This document shows, in pieces, positions 43,218 to 44,236 of a stretch of DNA of 44,236 nt (position 1 is its first letter; each line of letters starts with the position of its first letter). The notes under the pieces were generated by a model. It did no database searches. It saw only the letters and a program-made list of their open reading frames with translations, and was not told the DNA's origin. The stretch is from Rhodospirillales bacterium (GTDB lineage Bacteria > Pseudomonadota > Alphaproteobacteria > Rhodospirillales > UBA2165): assembly GCA_028823885.1 (NCBI GenBank), contig JAPPFK010000085.1:1-44236 (forward strand), in the 5' to 3' direction. A program made the translations under genes and the position numbers.

Positions 43218-44148
43218 GCCCGTCAGGAACCTACAATATTACGCCCAGACCGTGCCGGACCTGGAGGTCGGCCGGAAATTCTTCAATGACTTCGGATTGG
43301 AAACCGCCGAGCGCGACGGCATGGTCGTCTGCCGCTGCGCCGGGCGCGACCAGGACCAGGTGGTGCTCATCGAGGGCAAGCGGAAACGCCTCCACCATGT
43401 GAGCTTCGGCGCCCGGGAAGGCGACATGGACGAGCTCCGTTCCAAGCTGGAAGCGGCCGGGGCCGAGTTCACCGGCGCGCCCGAACATTTCGACCAGGGC
43501 GGCATCTGGTTCCGGGACATGGACGGCATGCTCACCAACATCCAGGCGGCCGAGCCGGCGCCCTGGGACGAGGGCCTGGCGCCGGACTTCAATACGCCGA
43601 CCAGGCATCCGCGCCTCGGCGAGCGGACGGCGCTGATCGAGGATCCGCCGGTCCGGCCCCGGCGCCTGGGCCATGTGGTGCTGTTCGCCAGGGACGCGGC
43701 CGAAAAACGGAAGTTCTATGCCGACGTGATGGGTCTCGCGCTGGCCGACAGCGTCGCCGACTTCCTGCACTTCATGTACGCGCCGACGGGCAGCGACCAC
43801 CACATCGTCGCCTTCGCCAAGTCGGGCGACTACGGCCTCCAGCATGCGGGCTTCGAGGTGGGCTCCACCGACGAGGTGGGCATGGGCGGCCGCCAGATGG
43901 TGGACAAGGGCTATATCGCTTCATGGGGCCCGGGACGCCACGGGCCGGGCTCCAACGTGTTCTTCTACATGCGGGATCCGTGGAACGGCATCGTCGAATA
44001 CTTCGCCGACATGGATTTCATCCCGGAGGGCGCCGACTGGAACGCCGAAAACTGGGCGTCCAAGGAATCGACGGTGGTCTGGGGAACCTCCGAGCCCAAG
44101 GACTTCCCGACCAACTTCGAAATTCTCGACGGCCCGGGGATGCACTAG
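43216..44148 (+). CDS. Two-domain extradiol dioxygenase-like VOC protein
   Basis: GGGGAGGA precedes the ATG at 43216 (310 residues). The second VOC domain holds a full ligand set: H153 (LGHVVL), H210 (LQHAGFEV) and E261 (GIVEYFAD). The N-terminal domain has no complete site. It is divergent from a FAD aromatic hydroxylase whose product it may cleave. Together with the proteins at 25957 and 38787 it is one of three such enzymes in the window. Confidence 0.88.
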   Translation: MPVRNLQYYAQTVPDLEVGRKFFNDFGLETAERDGMVVCRCAGRDQDQVVLIEGKRKRLHHVSFGAREGDMDELRSKLEAAGAEFTGAPEHFDQGGIWFRDMDGMLTNIQAAEPAPWDEGLAPDFNTPTRHPRLGERTALIEDPPVRPRRLGHVVLFARDAAEKRKFYADVMGLALADSVADFLHFMYAPTGSDHHIVAFAKSGDYGLQHAGFEVGSTDEVGMGGRQMVDKGYIASWGPGRHGPGSNVFFYMRDPWNGIVEYFADMDFIPEGADWNAENWASKESTVVWGTSEPKDFPTNFEILDGPGMH

Positions 44149-44188
44149 CCGCATTTCCGGACGGTGGCGACGGCAAGGAGCAGCTTCC

Positions 44189-44236
44189 CTATTCCGGCCG
44201 CTGGCTGGCCTCGACGATACGGGGCAGGGTCACATG
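44189..44236 (-). CDS. C-terminal end of an unidentified protein
   Basis: On the minus strand, 15 codons (HVTLPRIVEASQRPE) lead to a TAG at 44189, in a frame open to the window edge. The composition is protein-like and GC-rich, and the gap from the VOC gene stop (44148) is 40 bases. The segment is too short to identify; it may be the next gene converging on the VOC gene. Confidence 0.4.
   Translation of the reverse strand, partial: HVTLPRIVEASQRPE

Overview
The window is GC-rich chromosomal DNA with dense, mostly short operons on both strands. It looks alphaproteobacterial, probably a Rhodospirillales-like heterotroph. Support for this comes from an RpoH-type sigma factor of alphaproteobacterial style, a DksA/TraR-like zinc-finger protein, a TctC-type (tripartite tricarboxylate) binding protein, palindromic intergenic repeats of the kind common in that class, and frequent GTG/ATG starts that overlap the preceding stop. 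No rRNA, tRNA, CRISPR array, transposase or phage gene was found. The taxonomic call is inference from gene content.

Layout, left half. 1-178 is the N-terminus of an ABC-type ATPase (minus strand). 390-3401 holds rpoH with its terminator and a long leader, a CoxG-like protein and an NAD-binding oxidoreductase. 3575-9332 holds a TPP enzyme, an EamA exporter, an HtrA-like protein that has lost two catalytic-triad residues, and two unassigned membrane proteins. 9415-12128 is an amidohydrolase-FAD monooxygenase pair and a HIT protein. 12109-13413 is a repeat-rich intergenic island with two large palindromes, mixed dispersed repeats and a decamer array, followed by typA-osmC. 15782-23134 is housekeeping and accessory metabolism: chorismate mutase, MATE, DksA-like, ChrA, cupin, PEP-mutase-like, DUF2161 nuclease-like, ABM and RidA proteins.

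Layout, right half. 23138-25831 is a complete phage-shock module: pspF divergent from pspABC, with a textbook sigma-54 promoter and an IHF-like site between them. 25957-35030 contains a two-domain extradiol dioxygenase-like protein, a disrupted low-GC S41 protease gene, glcB, a TauE/SafE exporter bracketed by a ~90-bp direct repeat, two alpha/beta hydrolases and a class II aldolase. 35122-44148 is a catabolic island. It has a Rieske ring-hydroxylating oxygenase (alpha and beta), an SDR dehydrogenase and an outer-membrane beta-barrel in one tightly overlapping operon, plus two extradiol-type VOC proteins, a class II aldolase-like protein lacking all its zinc histidines, a FAD aromatic hydroxylase and a periplasmic TctC-type binding protein.

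How the genes may work together (inference): the right-hand island can be read as uptake (beta-barrel, TctC-like protein), ring dihydroxylation (Rieske alpha/beta), rearomatisation (SDR), further hydroxylation (FAD enzyme), ring cleavage (VOC dioxygenases) and lower-pathway cleavage or decarboxylation (aldolase-like proteins, hydrolases). Malate synthase would serve C2 assimilation. No ferredoxin or reductase for the Rieske enzyme is encoded in the window. The observations most worth following up are the zinc-less aldolase in this island, the triad-deficient HtrA-like protein, the S41 gene broken exactly at an in-frame A7 slippery heptamer, and the repeat-flanked exporter gene.
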